64,000 nucleotides of DNA from Fodinibius salipaludis (GCF_002287075.1 NZ_NSKE01000002.1:124001-188000); one strand, 5' to 3'. Counted from the first letter of the stretch, positions 54,029 through 63,383 are shown. Numbers and translations are program-made. Notes: generated by a model not told the origin, from the sequence alone.

Positions 54029-54088
54029 AAAATACTAAAGCCCTGCAACTCAATGAGTTACAGGGCTTTGCGTGGGACCGGGCGGAAT
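54029..54088 (+). repeat. Right attachment repeat, overlapping tRNA-Phe 3' end
   Basis: Matches 25779-25838 at 57 of 60 positions. It includes the terminator hairpin and 16 nt of the 3' end of the intact tRNA-Phe gene. Confidence 0.9.
54037..54069 (-). terminator. tRNA-Phe terminator
   Basis: AAAGCCCTG and AACTC arms pair with GAGTT and CAGGGCTTT (one mismatch between the two blocks). It lies 3 bp past the tRNA 3' end on the minus strand and is followed by AGTATTTT. Confidence 0.8.
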
Positions 54089-54145
54089 CGAACCGCCGAC
54101 ACCGCGATTTTCAGTCGCGTGCTCTACCGACTGAGCTACAGTCCC
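54073..54145 (-). tRNA. tRNA-Phe(GAA)
   Basis: A 73-nt cloverleaf on the minus strand. Acceptor stem GGGACTG/CGGTCCC with discriminator A, D arm with AGCTCAGTCGGTAGAGC, anticodon stem CGCGA/TCGCG with loop CTGAAAA (anticodon GAA), T arm GGCGG-TTCGATT-CCGCC. CCA is not encoded. The gene is intact after island insertion because the island supplies the same 3' end. Confidence 0.97.
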
Positions 54146-54222
54146 AACTCGAATAAGAGTTGCCAAATATAAAATCTTTTAAACTTTATACAAAGAGGAT
54201 ATTCGGAATTTTCTTCCAAACC

Positions 54223-55932
54223 CTACTCTACTTCAACATCCCGCAAACGTATCTGCAACGTTCGGCGGCCATTCCATTCATTTTCCTCCAGTGAATAGGC
54301 AATATTAAGCTGATTATCATCCCCGTTTCGAATCACCGGCAGATATTCGTGCATGTTAAATCCGATTACATCGAATGCGCCCGAGCCGTTTTGCTTTACC
54401 TTCATCTTGAGATGTCCCTTGCCTACAATTGTGGGCACTCCCACCACTTCGACATCGCGGCTGACAAATATGGGGCGCAAATTTCCGGGACCAAAGGGCT
54501 CGAACTGGCTCATCAGTTTCCAAAAGCGCATATTTACATCGCTGAGATCAAGCTCACAATCAATTTTCAATTCGGGTTTAAAATCCTCGTCAGAAAGTCG
54601 TTCCGCAGCAATATCATTAATGCGCTGCCGAAACTCCTTGAGATTTTCTTTGGCAATTGTCAAGCCCGCGGCGTATTCGTGTCCGCCAAACTGCTCGAGT
54701 AAATCTTCGCATTCCTTAAACGCCTCGTAAATGTTAAAGCCGTCAATACTTCGGGCTGAACCCTTAATTTTTCCATCCACCGTACTCAACATAACGGCGG
54801 GACGACCATAAGTATCCACCAGCCGGGAGGCCACAATTCCAATTACCCCAAGATGCCAATCGGGATGGTGTAAGACCATTGATGAAATCTTATCCAGGTT
54901 ATAATTTTTATCCACCATGGCCTTGGCCTCTTCCATGGTTTCCGAATCTTTATCGCGCCGCGCCACATTAATACTTTCCAGCTCATGAGCCCTGGATTTC
55001 GCTTCGGCAGGTGTATCAGAAATAAGAAGCTGCACCGCCTTTGTTGCATCCCCCATGCGTCCGGCTGCATTAATTCGCGGACCGATTGAGAATACAATAT
55101 TTGAGGTTGTTATTGAACCAATACTTAAATTTATAAGATCCAGCAACGCCTTAATACCTATGCGGGGTTCCGAATTAATCAACTTAAGCCCTTCGCGCAT
55201 CAATATTCGATTTTCGTCCTCAATAGGCACAATATCCGAGGCAATAGAAACAGCCACTAAATCCAACAACTTAAAAGCTATTCGATCCGCCAAGCCAAGT
55301 TTTTTTATCGTACCCTGGATCAGCTTAAATCCAACCCCGGCCCCCGAAAGTCCATCAAAGGGATAGTTGCAGTCATTTCGCTTGGGGTCGAGCACAGCCA
55401 CCGCATCGGGAATGGTATCACCCACATTGTGATGGTCACAAATAATGACATCAATACCTTGCTCTTTAGCCTGCTCGGTTTCCTCAACGGCTGTAATCCC
55501 ACAATCTACCGAAACAATCAGATCAGTATTGGTATCAATGGCATACTGTATTCCTTCCTGGTTGATACCATACCCCTCCTTAAACCGATGGGGAATATAG
55601 AAATCCACCTCAACGCCAAATTCTTTAAGGAAAATATACAATATGGCCGTAGACGTAGTACCGTCCACATCATAATCTCCATAAATAAGAATTCGCTCTC
55701 TGTTGCGGATTGCCTCTGCCAATCGAGTCGTTGCTTTATCCATATCCTTCATTAAAAAAGGATCATGAAGCTGACTCAGATCGGAACGAAAAAAAGCTTC
55801 CGCTTTATCATAGGTATCAACGCCCCGCAATACAAGGAGGCGAGCTATTTTTTGGGGAACTCCCAGCTGATCTTGTAAATCGGATACAGCTTCTTCGTTC
55901 TCCGGCGTGGTAAAAACCCAGCGAAAAGACAT
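54223..55932 (-). CDS. recJ: Single-strand-specific 5'-3' exonuclease RecJ
   Basis: Cytoplasmic exonuclease for RecF-pathway repair and mismatch repair, 569 aa (normal). DHH-domain motifs: YGDYDVDGTTSTAILY near residue 83, VSVDCGITA near residue 140, CDHHNVGDTIPDA near residue 163, and SGAGVGFKL. The DHHA1 domain carries GSARSIDGFNIYEAF and QFGGHEYAAGL. The OB-fold end (PIFVSRDVEVVGVPTIVGKG) is present. It is the first chromosomal protein gene right of the island. Confidence 0.94.
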   Translation of the reverse strand: MSFRWVFTTPENEEAVSDLQDQLGVPQKIARLLVLRGVDTYDKAEAFFRSDLSQLHDPFLMKDMDKATTRLAEAIRNRERILIYGDYDVDGTTSTAILYIFLKEFGVEVDFYIPHRFKEGYGINQEGIQYAIDTNTDLIVSVDCGITAVEETEQAKEQGIDVIICDHHNVGDTIPDAVAVLDPKRNDCNYPFDGLSGAGVGFKLIQGTIKKLGLADRIAFKLLDLVAVSIASDIVPIEDENRILMREGLKLINSEPRIGIKALLDLINLSIGSITTSNIVFSIGPRINAAGRMGDATKAVQLLISDTPAEAKSRAHELESINVARRDKDSETMEEAKAMVDKNYNLDKISSMVLHHPDWHLGVIGIVASRLVDTYGRPAVMLSTVDGKIKGSARSIDGFNIYEAFKECEDLLEQFGGHEYAAGLTIAKENLKEFRQRINDIAAERLSDEDFKPELKIDCELDLSDVNMRFWKLMSQFEPFGPGNLRPIFVSRDVEVVGVPTIVGKGHLKMKVKQNGSGAFDVIGFNMHEYLPVIRNGDDNQLNIAYSLEENEWNGRRTLQIRLRDVEVE

Positions 55933-56298
55933 AGTTATCTGTTTTTTTCTTTTTTGTCATAAATAGCGTACCGACGATCAAGCCGAATAGCCATACTGCC
56001 CTGCCTTTATTGTAACGATCGGCCGGGGTTTTCATTGACTCTTAATTTAAAATACAATATCCGCAGTAAAATTCATCATCAAAACTAAGCACATTGCAAC
56101 TTAATTTTAATCACCGGATACCGTAACAAGCCTCAAAATACTACTAAATTTGCGCCATTTTTTGTACTTTCCCATACGCTGTTTAATCAGGCTATTTTGA
56201 TATAAAGTCTATTGTGATAGAAGATTTTTTATGCTGATAGGATCATTGAGGAGCAACAGTTTTATCGAACGTGTCAATGTGATTTAAACCATATAACC
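55933..56298. other. Divergent promoter region of recJ and the leucine dehydrogenase gene
   Basis: A 366-bp gap with no supportable gene. It must hold both promoters. TTTG and TATTTTG words around 56160-56195 recall the Bacteroidota -33/-7 elements, but the spacing and match are too weak to call. Confidence 0.4.
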
Positions 56299-57471
56299 AT
56301 GGAATCAACTACTTTAGAAAAAGAAACAGCTACCGAACTAAGTGGGGATTTCCCACTGTTCGACAAGCTGAAAAATTATGAACATGAACAAGTTGTTGTT
56401 TGCTCAGAGCCTTCGATGGGGCTTAAAGCAATTATCGCTGTTCATGATACAACATTGGGACCTGCTTTGGGCGGCGTTCGTATGTGGCCCTATAACAATG
56501 AACAGGAAGCCATTCGCGATGTGCTCCGTCTCTCTCGCGGTATGACCTACAAAGCAGCCATTTCGGGACTTAATCTCGGCGGCGGAAAAGCGGTTATTAT
56601 TGGCGATCCGCGCAAAGAAAAAAACGAAGCCCTGTTTCGCGCTTTTGGACGGTATGTCGACAGCCTCGGCGGCCGATACATCACTGCTGAAGACGTGGGT
56701 ACAGATGTTCAAGCAATGGAGTGGGTTCGCATGGAAACCAAATATGTAACCGGTTTACCAAAAGCGATTGGTGGAAGTGGTGACCCATCCCCGGTTACCG
56801 CTTACGGCGTATATAAAGGGATGAAAGCCTGCGCTAAAAAAGCATACGGATCTGATTCTTTGGAAGGAAAACGGATTTCCATTCAGGGAGCCGGGCACGT
56901 CAGTTCATACCTTGCAGAATTTCTGGAAAAGGAAGGGGCCGAACTCATTATCTGTGATATTTATGAGGATAAAGTAAATGACCTTGCCGATAAAGTTGGT
57001 GCCGAAGTTGTAGACCCCGATGACATTTACGGGCTGGATGTCGATATCTTTAGCCCCTGTGCTCTCGGCGGAATTATCAACGATGATACCATGGACCAGT
57101 TCAATTGCGACATCATTGCCGGTGCTGCAAACAACGTACTTGATGAGGAAGAGAAACACGGGCAGATGTTATTAGATAAAGGTATCTTATATGCTCCCGA
57201 CTATGTTATTAATGCCGGCGGACTCATTAACGTGGCCAGTGAGCTGGAAGGTTACAATGAAGAGCGAGCCCAGGGCCAAGCCGAAAAAATTTATGATACC
57301 ATTTTGGATATCCTGAATTATTCGGAAGAAAATGATACTCCTACTTTTACCGCTTCAAATATTCTTGCTGAAAAACGAATGAGCGATGTCGGTAAAATCC
57401 ATAATATCTATACTTCACAAAGTAACTTTACCGGCCATATCGGTGATCTTTACAAACACGCGAACTTGTAA
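56299..57471 (+). CDS. Leucine dehydrogenase (Glu/Leu/Phe/Val dehydrogenase family)
   Basis: NAD+-dependent oxidative deamination of branched-chain amino acids. The protein is 390 aa; typical leucine dehydrogenases are about 360-365, the extra being an N-terminal tail of about 20 residues. Substrate and catalytic motifs are LGPALGGVRMWPY near residue 55, MTYKAAISGLNLGGGKAVI (catalytic Lys) and TAEDVGTDV. The Rossmann part shows ISIQGAGHVSSYLAEFL near residue 196 and ADINAG-like VINAGGLINV near residue 310. It is monocistronic, with a terminator after the stop. Valine or phenylalanine preference cannot be excluded. Confidence 0.9.
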   Translation: MESTTLEKETATELSGDFPLFDKLKNYEHEQVVVCSEPSMGLKAIIAVHDTTLGPALGGVRMWPYNNEQEAIRDVLRLSRGMTYKAAISGLNLGGGKAVIIGDPRKEKNEALFRAFGRYVDSLGGRYITAEDVGTDVQAMEWVRMETKYVTGLPKAIGGSGDPSPVTAYGVYKGMKACAKKAYGSDSLEGKRISIQGAGHVSSYLAEFLEKEGAELIICDIYEDKVNDLADKVGAEVVDPDDIYGLDVDIFSPCALGGIINDDTMDQFNCDIIAGAANNVLDEEEKHGQMLLDKGILYAPDYVINAGGLINVASELEGYNEERAQGQAEKIYDTILDILNYSEENDTPTFTASNILAEKRMSDVGKIHNIYTSQSNFTGHIGDLYKHANL

Positions 57472-57497
57472 TAGTGAAATTCCAATTTCATACATAT

Positions 57498-57531
57498 GGC
57501 GGCTCAACAAAATGTTTGGGCCGCCTTTTTT
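57498..57531 (+). terminator. Terminator after the leucine dehydrogenase gene
   Basis: GGCGGCTC (57498-57505) pairs with GGGCCGCC (57518-57525), with inner mismatches near the loop, followed by six T. Confidence 0.88.
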
Positions 57532-57568
57532 GTTGAGCGTTTGAAAATGTAGAACAAAATGAAGGTTT

Positions 57569-58474
57569 ATGATATCAAAAGAAGATTTTATACAAAAAGA
57601 TCGTCTGATAAAAGGAATTGCCAAGGACGGGAGTCTTAAAATATCAGTCGTTAAAACCACAAATGTTGTTAAAGCAGCCCGTAAAAAACACGGCTTGTCC
57701 CTATTAAATACTGTACTATTGGGACGTGCTCTTACCGGTACCATGCTTATGGCATCAGAACTGAAAGGCGAAGAAAGACTCAAAATGCGTGTCGAGGGAC
57801 AAGGTCCTGTAGGACTCCTTGTTGCCGAAGCCAATCGCGTGGGTGAAATCCGCGGCTATGTTCAAAATCCCCGGGCAAACCTCAATTATAACGGTGGAGA
57901 TATCGATATTAGTGATGGTTTGGGTGTAGGCGTGATGACAATTAGCAAAACGCTATACAACGAAGCGGAACCCCGAAACAGCAGTATTGAACTCATCAAC
58001 GGCAATATTACGGATGACCTGGCCTACTACATGGTGCAGTCTGAACAAATACCCTCGGCCATTTTGCTGGATGTGGGAATTGACAAGGATGGCGAAATCA
58101 CTGAAGCAGGCGGATTGATGATCCAACGCATGCCGGATGCCCCAGAGGGAGTCATCGACCAGCTACAGCAAAAGCTTTTACAATTCGATTCCATCAGCCA
58201 GATGCTTGCCGATGACCTCTACATTGATGACATCATGGAAAAAGCCATGGATCCCATCAATGTAAAAGAGCTTGATCGCCAGCCGGTCGACTTTTTCTGC
58301 CGTTGTACGCGCAAACGATTTAAAGATGCCCTCGCTATGCTTGGCTACGAAGATCTGAAAGAGATTAGCGACGAAGGACAAGAGCTCGTATGTCACTATT
58401 GTAACGAGCACTATAATATCAGAAAAGATGAAATTGAAGAATTGTTGAGAGAGACCAAAGCAAAGATGAACTGA
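57569..58474 (+). CDS. hslO: Redox-regulated chaperone Hsp33
   Basis: Cytoplasmic holdase that is activated when oxidation releases its zinc. The 301-aa protein has the N-terminal core (GRALTGTMLMASELKGEERL, GQGPVGLLVAEANRVGEIRG) and the C-terminal zinc switch CRC...CHYC (Cys244, Cys246, Cys275, Cys278), all four present. The length and motif order are standard. The type II NADH dehydrogenase gene starts 20 bp downstream, suggesting co-transcription. Confidence 0.94.
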   Translation: MISKEDFIQKDRLIKGIAKDGSLKISVVKTTNVVKAARKKHGLSLLNTVLLGRALTGTMLMASELKGEERLKMRVEGQGPVGLLVAEANRVGEIRGYVQNPRANLNYNGGDIDISDGLGVGVMTISKTLYNEAEPRNSSIELINGNITDDLAYYMVQSEQIPSAILLDVGIDKDGEITEAGGLMIQRMPDAPEGVIDQLQQKLLQFDSISQMLADDLYIDDIMEKAMDPINVKELDRQPVDFFCRCTRKRFKDALAMLGYEDLKEISDEGQELVCHYCNEHYNIRKDEIEELLRETKAKMN

Positions 58475-58494
58475 GAAGATATCAGAGGTATGGG

Positions 58495-59769
58495 ATGTCA
58501 GGTCGCAAACATATTGTAATTATCGGTGGTGGATTTGGCGGTATTTCCGTAGCTAAAAAACTTAAAAAAGCGGATGTCGATATTACTATTATCGACAAAA
58601 ATAACCACCACCTTTTTCAGCCGTTACTTTACCAGGTTGCTACAGCCGCTCTTTCGCCGGGAGATATTGCCGTCCCTATTCGCGCTATTTTGGGCAAACG
58701 CAAGGGATTAAAAGTATTGCTTGGCAAGGTTACCGGCGTTGATAAAAATGAAAAGTTCGTCTCCTTAGAAAGTGGGCAGAAAGTTAGTTTTGACTACTTA
58801 GTGCTGGCTCCTGGAGCACAATACAATTACTTTGGCAATGATGACTGGAAGCGATATGCTCCCGGACTTAAATCGGTAGGAGATGCCCTCCAAATTCGTG
58901 AGCGTATTTTGCTCTCCCTCGAAAAGGCCGAGCAACTCGAAGATCCTAAATTACGCGAACCCTATCTGACTTTTGTAGTTATTGGCGGCGGACCAACTGG
59001 TGTCGAGATGGCCGGTGCTATCGGCGAAATTGCCAAGCGCAACATGATGCGCGACTATAACACCTTCAGCAAAAATGAGACCCGCATTTTTCTGGTCGAG
59101 GCGGCACCCAAAATATTAAATGGTTATCCTGATTCTTTATCCGAACGTGCCCGTGAAACACTGGAGGAGATGGGCGTACGTGTCTTAGTAAATACTCCCG
59201 TTACTGATATCAACCATCAGCAAGTTTCATTTTCGGAAGGAGCTATCGATACCCCAAATATTATCTGGGCAGCCGGCGTTGCAGCATCACCCTTACTATC
59301 ATCCCTTGAGACCGAGCAAGATCGCACCGGACGCGTATTTGTTAATGACGATCTTTCTATTCCCGGGCATTCGGATATTTTTGTGATTGGTGATGCTGCA
59401 CATAAAGAGGATGAAAACGGAAACCCACTTCCGGCCCTGGCTCCTGTTGCTATTCAACAAGGTGAATTTCTCGGGACATCACTCCAGAATGAAATTAACA
59501 AAAAAGAACGGGGTACTTTCTATTATGTTGACAAAGGCACCATGGCAACAATCGGACGAGCCAAAGCCGTTGCCGATATCCGTGGATTTAAATTCAGCGG
59601 CTTTTTTGCATGGATATTGTGGTCGGTTGTGCACATTTTCTTCTTGATTGGCTTCCGAAATCGCTTTCGCGTTTTTGTAGAGTGGATGTGGCATTACTTT
59701 ACCTTTAAGCGCGGTGTACGGCTTATCACTGATCGATTCAGTAAAAATGAAGAAAGGGATAACTCTTAG
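58495..59769 (+). CDS. ndh: Type II NADH dehydrogenase (NAD(P)/FAD-dependent oxidoreductase)
   Basis: Single-subunit, non-pumping NADH:quinone oxidoreductase on the inner face of the membrane. The 424-aa protein shows the FAD motif IIGGGFGGISVAKKL at residues 8-22, HHLFQPLLYQVATAALSPGD, the NADH motif VIGGGPTGVEMAGAIGEIA near residue 163, the second FAD motif FVIGDAAH near residue 295, and LAPVAIQQGEF. The C-terminus has a membrane-binding stretch (FFAWILWSVVHIFFLIGF). It follows hslO closely. Confidence 0.92.
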   Translation: MSGRKHIVIIGGGFGGISVAKKLKKADVDITIIDKNNHHLFQPLLYQVATAALSPGDIAVPIRAILGKRKGLKVLLGKVTGVDKNEKFVSLESGQKVSFDYLVLAPGAQYNYFGNDDWKRYAPGLKSVGDALQIRERILLSLEKAEQLEDPKLREPYLTFVVIGGGPTGVEMAGAIGEIAKRNMMRDYNTFSKNETRIFLVEAAPKILNGYPDSLSERARETLEEMGVRVLVNTPVTDINHQQVSFSEGAIDTPNIIWAAGVAASPLLSSLETEQDRTGRVFVNDDLSIPGHSDIFVIGDAAHKEDENGNPLPALAPVAIQQGEFLGTSLQNEINKKERGTFYYVDKGTMATIGRAKAVADIRGFKFSGFFAWILWSVVHIFFLIGFRNRFRVFVEWMWHYFTFKRGVRLITDRFSKNEERDNS

Positions 59770-59884
59770 AAAAGACGTTGGCAAATCCTGAGAGTTTAGG
59801 AACGAAATCTTTTGTTACTTTGCCATTGCAACTCCCCTTTCGTATCTCCAATTTAGGTACAACCAACAACAAATTATTTATCCT

Positions 59885-61021
59885 ATGAAATTTATAAACC
59901 TCCTCTTTTTACTCCTCCTTTTGTCTCCGGTTAATCTTTTGGCTCAAGATCAAAGTATTCGCGATTACGGTATTGAAATTGGAGTCTTACCGCCGGGTGA
60001 ACAAAATGCAATCACTGATGTAGAAGGAGTTCAGGTGGGGCACCAAACGATCGTTGAGGGTGATAATGTCCGTACCGGGGTGACAGCTATTCTTCCACAC
60101 GACGGAAACATTTTTCAACATAAAGTACCGGCTGCCGTGCATATTGGTAACGGCTTCGGAAAACTGGCCGGCTCAACCCAAATTGAAGAACTTGGCAACC
60201 TGGAAACGCCTGTCATTTTAACCAACACACTAAGCGTACCAACAGCCGCTGATGCCCTGATCGACCATACATTTAGTTTTTCAGAAAACGACAATGTCCG
60301 CTCTGTAAATCCAGTTGTTGGAGAAACCAACGACGGCTATTTAAATGACATCCGCGGTCGACATGTGTCCAAAAAAGATGTACTTACTGCTATTGAAAAT
60401 GCGAAGTCAGGGAACGTTGAGCAGGGCAATGTGGGAGCCGGAACCGGTACCATCGCATTCGGGTTCAAGGGCGGCATTGGCACGTCCTCACGCAAACTTC
60501 CTAACGACCTTGAGGGATACTCGATAGGTGTTTTAGTGCAGTCTAATTTTGGAGGGGTACTCCAAATTGCGGGCGTTCCCATTGGAAAAGAGCTTGACAA
60601 ATACTATCTGAGTGACGAACTGAATGAAACACCCAACGGTTCCTGCATGATTATTGTAGCCACCGATGCCCCATTGGATGCACGAAACTTAGAACGTCTG
60701 GCTAAACGTGCTATCCTGGGAATGGGGAAAACAGGCGGTATCGCATCGAACGGAAGTGGTGATTATGTTATTGCTTTTTCTACGGCCGAATCGGTACGGA
60801 TTCCCTATAACTCAGAGCAAGATCTTAAATCCCAGAACGTTCTTCGTAATAGCGCAATGTCACCGCTTTTTATGGCAGTAAATGAAGCTACTGAAGAGGC
60901 CATTATTAACTCTCTTTTCCATGCTGAAACGATCACGGGCAGAGATGGCCATACCGTCAAAGAACTACCGGTAGAGCAAGTGTTAAAAATGATGGAGAAG
61001 TCTGGGAGAGATGGGAAATAG
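59885..61021 (+). CDS. P1-family (DmpA/BapA-like) aminopeptidase, secreted
   Basis: Self-cleaving N-terminal nucleophile hydrolase, 378 aa, with a signal peptide (LLFLLLLLSPVNLLAQ). DmpA features: NAITDVEGVQVGHQTI near residue 41, VHIGNGFGKLAGSTQIEELG near residue 85, and the cleavage/nucleophile site NGSCMIIVATDAPL, where Ser253 becomes the N-terminus of the small subunit. ASNGSGDYVIAFS near residue 285 fits the family. Members release N-terminal D- or beta-amino acids from small peptides. The substrate is not known here. Confidence 0.9.
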   Translation: MKFINLLFLLLLLSPVNLLAQDQSIRDYGIEIGVLPPGEQNAITDVEGVQVGHQTIVEGDNVRTGVTAILPHDGNIFQHKVPAAVHIGNGFGKLAGSTQIEELGNLETPVILTNTLSVPTAADALIDHTFSFSENDNVRSVNPVVGETNDGYLNDIRGRHVSKKDVLTAIENAKSGNVEQGNVGAGTGTIAFGFKGGIGTSSRKLPNDLEGYSIGVLVQSNFGGVLQIAGVPIGKELDKYYLSDELNETPNGSCMIIVATDAPLDARNLERLAKRAILGMGKTGGIASNGSGDYVIAFSTAESVRIPYNSEQDLKSQNVLRNSAMSPLFMAVNEATEEAIINSLFHAETITGRDGHTVKELPVEQVLKMMEKSGRDGK

Positions 61022-61105
61022 ATCCTAACCCAAAGCTTTTCCCGACACATTGGGATTCAGGATCGACAAAGAAATTATTGCAAAACACCTGATGGATTTA
61101 AATGA

Positions 61106-61570
61106 TCACGTTGCGAAAGAAGAGCCACACCCACAAGTTTCACTTGCATTGGGATTATCAAAAGTAAAACCCCGGGCATCCAGCCCATCGGGATAATCCA
61201 CAGAAATTCCCTTTAGATACATCATATGCTTGGGATCAACGATAATTTTAATACCCTGACTGATGATCACTTCATCGTCTTCAGATTCATAATCAAAACC
61301 AAGCTTATAGCTCAATCCCGAACAGCCACCGCCTTCTACCGCAACGCGTAAGAAGATATCATCATCCAGATCTTCATCCTCCCGAATCCGGTGGACCTGT
61401 TCGGCAGCACGTTCAGTAAGCTGCACGGCAGGTCCGCTGAATTCTACCTCGGCAGATGCCTGCATTTCTTCCAATGGAGAACGATTCTGTTCTGCACTCT
61501 TATTCTCATCTTCATCATCAACGAGATCAGCAATGACACTATCTAAATTGTCTTCCGGTTCTGCAGGCAT
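61106..61570 (-). CDS. A-type iron-sulfur carrier (ErpA/IscA/SufA family) with acidic N-terminal extension
   Basis: Carries or delivers Fe-S clusters. The 154-aa protein is longer than the usual 107-120 because of an acidic, low-complexity tail at residues 1-45 (DLVDDEDENKSAEQN). The core from about residue 46 has ERAAEQVHRIRE and VAVEGGGCSGLSYKLGF (Cys83), and it ends SETCGCGSSFAT (Cys146, Cys148), giving the three ligand Cys of the family. It is the last gene of a run with the AlbA_2-domain protein (18 bp apart). Which of the A-type carriers it resembles most is undecided. Confidence 0.88.
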   Translation of the reverse strand: MPAEPEDNLDSVIADLVDDEDENKSAEQNRSPLEEMQASAEVEFSGPAVQLTERAAEQVHRIREDEDLDDDIFLRVAVEGGGCSGLSYKLGFDYESEDDEVIISQGIKIIVDPKHMMYLKGISVDYPDGLDARGFTFDNPNASETCGCGSSFAT

Positions 61571-61588
61571 TGTAGTGATACTTAAAAA

Positions 61589-62278
61589 TTAACGTTCACT
61601 TTTCTGTGAATATGTAAAGTAATCCGTGTTATCCTTCCGAGTCAAATTTAATATTTCAGCTGCTACCAAGTTCACCAAGGTTGCCGAAGCTCTATCCCGG
61701 GGAATATCCACGATTTGTGCAAATTTCTTAACGGTTATTTCACCATATTCATTCAAATATCGAAATAATCTTTGTTCATCAGGGCCATATTCAAAAGTTA
61801 CCCCTTCATCCGAATTTTGTTTCTTTATAATCTCAATAAGTTCTTTACTGGCTACTTTGTTCTGATCGTTCTCGCGCATAAACACAATCTGTTCATTATC
61901 TCCTTTCACATACACCGGTTTATCAATCACTTCCGGCACTTTTATAACCAGAAGATCGCGCTCACCAAAGTGCACGATCTCAATTTTGATATCCACTGCC
62001 GGGTCACAGAGCTTCTTTGCAGCCTTATCAAGCAGAAACTCTTCTTCCTGATATCCCATCACCCCTACGAGCGATTTGTCATCATCCACACCAATAAGAA
62101 GGGTTCCCCCTTTGGTGTTGGCAAAAGCGGCAATTTCTCGTGCAATTTTATAAGCTGACGGGATGGTACGTTTAAATTCCAGATACATTCCTTCACCGGT
62201 CTGAGCCAGATTCTTCACATCGAGGTAATCCATCTCAGAAAGTGAGGCTGTACTACGATTTTGAGAATACATAGCCAC
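61589..62278 (-). CDS. AlbA_2 (Schlafen-type) domain protein with winged helix
   Basis: A 229-aa protein. The AlbA_2 domain covers about residues 20-130 (EGMYLEFKRTIPSAYKIARE, IAAFANTKGGTLLIGVDDDK, VGVMGYQEEEF), the domain also found in Schlafen-related and ATP-dependent regulators. A winged-helix segment follows (LFRYLNEYGEITVKKFAQIV and DRASATLVNLVAAEI), so it is probably a transcription regulator or nucleic-acid-binding protein. The target is unknown. It is followed by the Fe-S carrier gene. Confidence 0.85.
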   Translation of the reverse strand: MAMYSQNRSTASLSEMDYLDVKNLAQTGEGMYLEFKRTIPSAYKIAREIAAFANTKGGTLLIGVDDDKSLVGVMGYQEEEFLLDKAAKKLCDPAVDIKIEIVHFGERDLLVIKVPEVIDKPVYVKGDNEQIVFMRENDQNKVASKELIEIIKKQNSDEGVTFEYGPDEQRLFRYLNEYGEITVKKFAQIVDIPRDRASATLVNLVAAEILNLTRKDNTDYFTYSQKSER

Positions 62279-62367
62279 TCAATCTTTTTTAGTACAAACG
62301 AAGGTAACAACAAAATATTAAGTACAAATGAACTTCCCGAACTTATAGCATTCTATCCTTTTGTACT

Positions 62368-63378
62368 CTAAATCACAATTTCCTCTTTGGGATTCCGGGT
62401 CATCAGGTCGTACAGCATATCTTTGGGATCCTCCTGTTCAAAAAGCACGTGGTAAACGGCCCCGGTAATCGGCATTTCAATATTTAGCTTGTTACTCCAA
62501 TCAAAAACGGAGCGTGTCGTCTTAACACCTTCAGCTACCATATTCATTTTTGAAACAACCTCATCCAGACTCTTTCCCTGGCCGATATTATATCCTACAA
62601 AACGATTACGGCTGTGCTCACTGGTACAGGTTACAATCAAGTCGCCCATGCCGGCTAATCCGGAAAACGTATCTTGCGAAGCTCCCAACTGCATTCCCAG
62701 GCGTTTCATCTCGTGCAACCCGCGCGTCATGAGTGCTGCCTTCGCATTATCACCAAGCTCAGCCCCATCAACAATACCGGCGGCAATTGCCATAATATTT
62801 TTTACCGCTCCACCAATCTCAACGCCGATAATATCATAGTTGAGATATACCCGGAACATGGGAGTCAAGAAAGTTTCCTGAATAATCTGCGTGGTGCGCT
62901 TGGAATTAGCACTGGCTACTACCGTGGTAGGCTTAAACTTGCTGACCTCTTCGGCATGACTGGGACCCGATAGCACACCGATATGATCGTCTACAATAGT
63001 CCCCTGAAGTACTTCGCTAAGCACTTGGGACATCGTCATAAAGGTATCATTCTCAATACCCTTGGCAACGCTCACCACCATTTCATCTCCATTAAGATGT
63101 GGTTTTATATTCGCAGCCACTTCGCGCATAGCGTGGGACGGCGTCGCAAAAACCACCATCTCCGGATCATCAAAGCATTCTTTGGGATCTGTTGAACATT
63201 CTATGGAGTCCGGCAGCGTTACATCCGATATATAAGCAGGATTACGATGCCTTTTATTAATACCATAGGCGATCTCTTTTTCTCGCGCCCATAACTGTAC
63301 TTTATTTCCAGCTCGCGCCAATACAATGGATAACGCTGTTCCAAAACTACCGGCGCCAATAATAGTTATTTTCTTCAC
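62368..63378 (-). CDS. gpsA: Glycerol-3-phosphate dehydrogenase [NAD(P)+]
   Basis: Makes sn-glycerol 3-phosphate from dihydroxyacetone phosphate for phospholipid synthesis, in the cytoplasm. 336 aa. NAD motif IIGAGSFGTALSIVLA at residues 5-20, KGIENDTFMTMSQV near residue 106, LSGPSHAEEV near residue 138, catalytic Lys in GGAVKNIMAIAAGIVDG near residue 190, and FSGLAGMGDLIVTCTS and SRNRFVG near residues 245-265. It starts 5 bp after plsY, so the two acylglycerol-phosphate genes form an operon. Confidence 0.95.
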   Translation of the reverse strand: MKKITIIGAGSFGTALSIVLARAGNKVQLWAREKEIAYGINKRHRNPAYISDVTLPDSIECSTDPKECFDDPEMVVFATPSHAMREVAANIKPHLNGDEMVVSVAKGIENDTFMTMSQVLSEVLQGTIVDDHIGVLSGPSHAEEVSKFKPTTVVASANSKRTTQIIQETFLTPMFRVYLNYDIIGVEIGGAVKNIMAIAAGIVDGAELGDNAKAALMTRGLHEMKRLGMQLGASQDTFSGLAGMGDLIVTCTSEHSRNRFVGYNIGQGKSLDEVVSKMNMVAEGVKTTRSVFDWSNKLNIEMPITGAVYHVLFEQEDPKDMLYDLMTRNPKEEIVI

Positions 63379-63383
63379 AATAG

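Larger units (their letters stand above)
25779..54088. mobile_element. 28.3-kb genomic island integrated at the 3' end of tRNA-Phe
   Basis: The element is bounded by a 60-bp direct repeat (25779-25838 and 54029-54088) that covers the last 16 nt of tRNA-Phe(GAA) and its terminator. A tyrosine recombinase gene stands 160 bp inside the left end, and paired TGTTTTAGCA repeats lie just inside both ends. Cargo in order: integrase, small proteins and toxin-antitoxin genes, an excisionase-like protein, a type I restriction system with inserted genes, then a SusCD/gamma-glutamyltransferase/M14 peptidase operon and a sigma-54 two-component system. No relaxase, mating-pair or phage structural genes are seen, so it is not a self-transmissible ICE or prophage as it stands. 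Confidence 0.88.
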
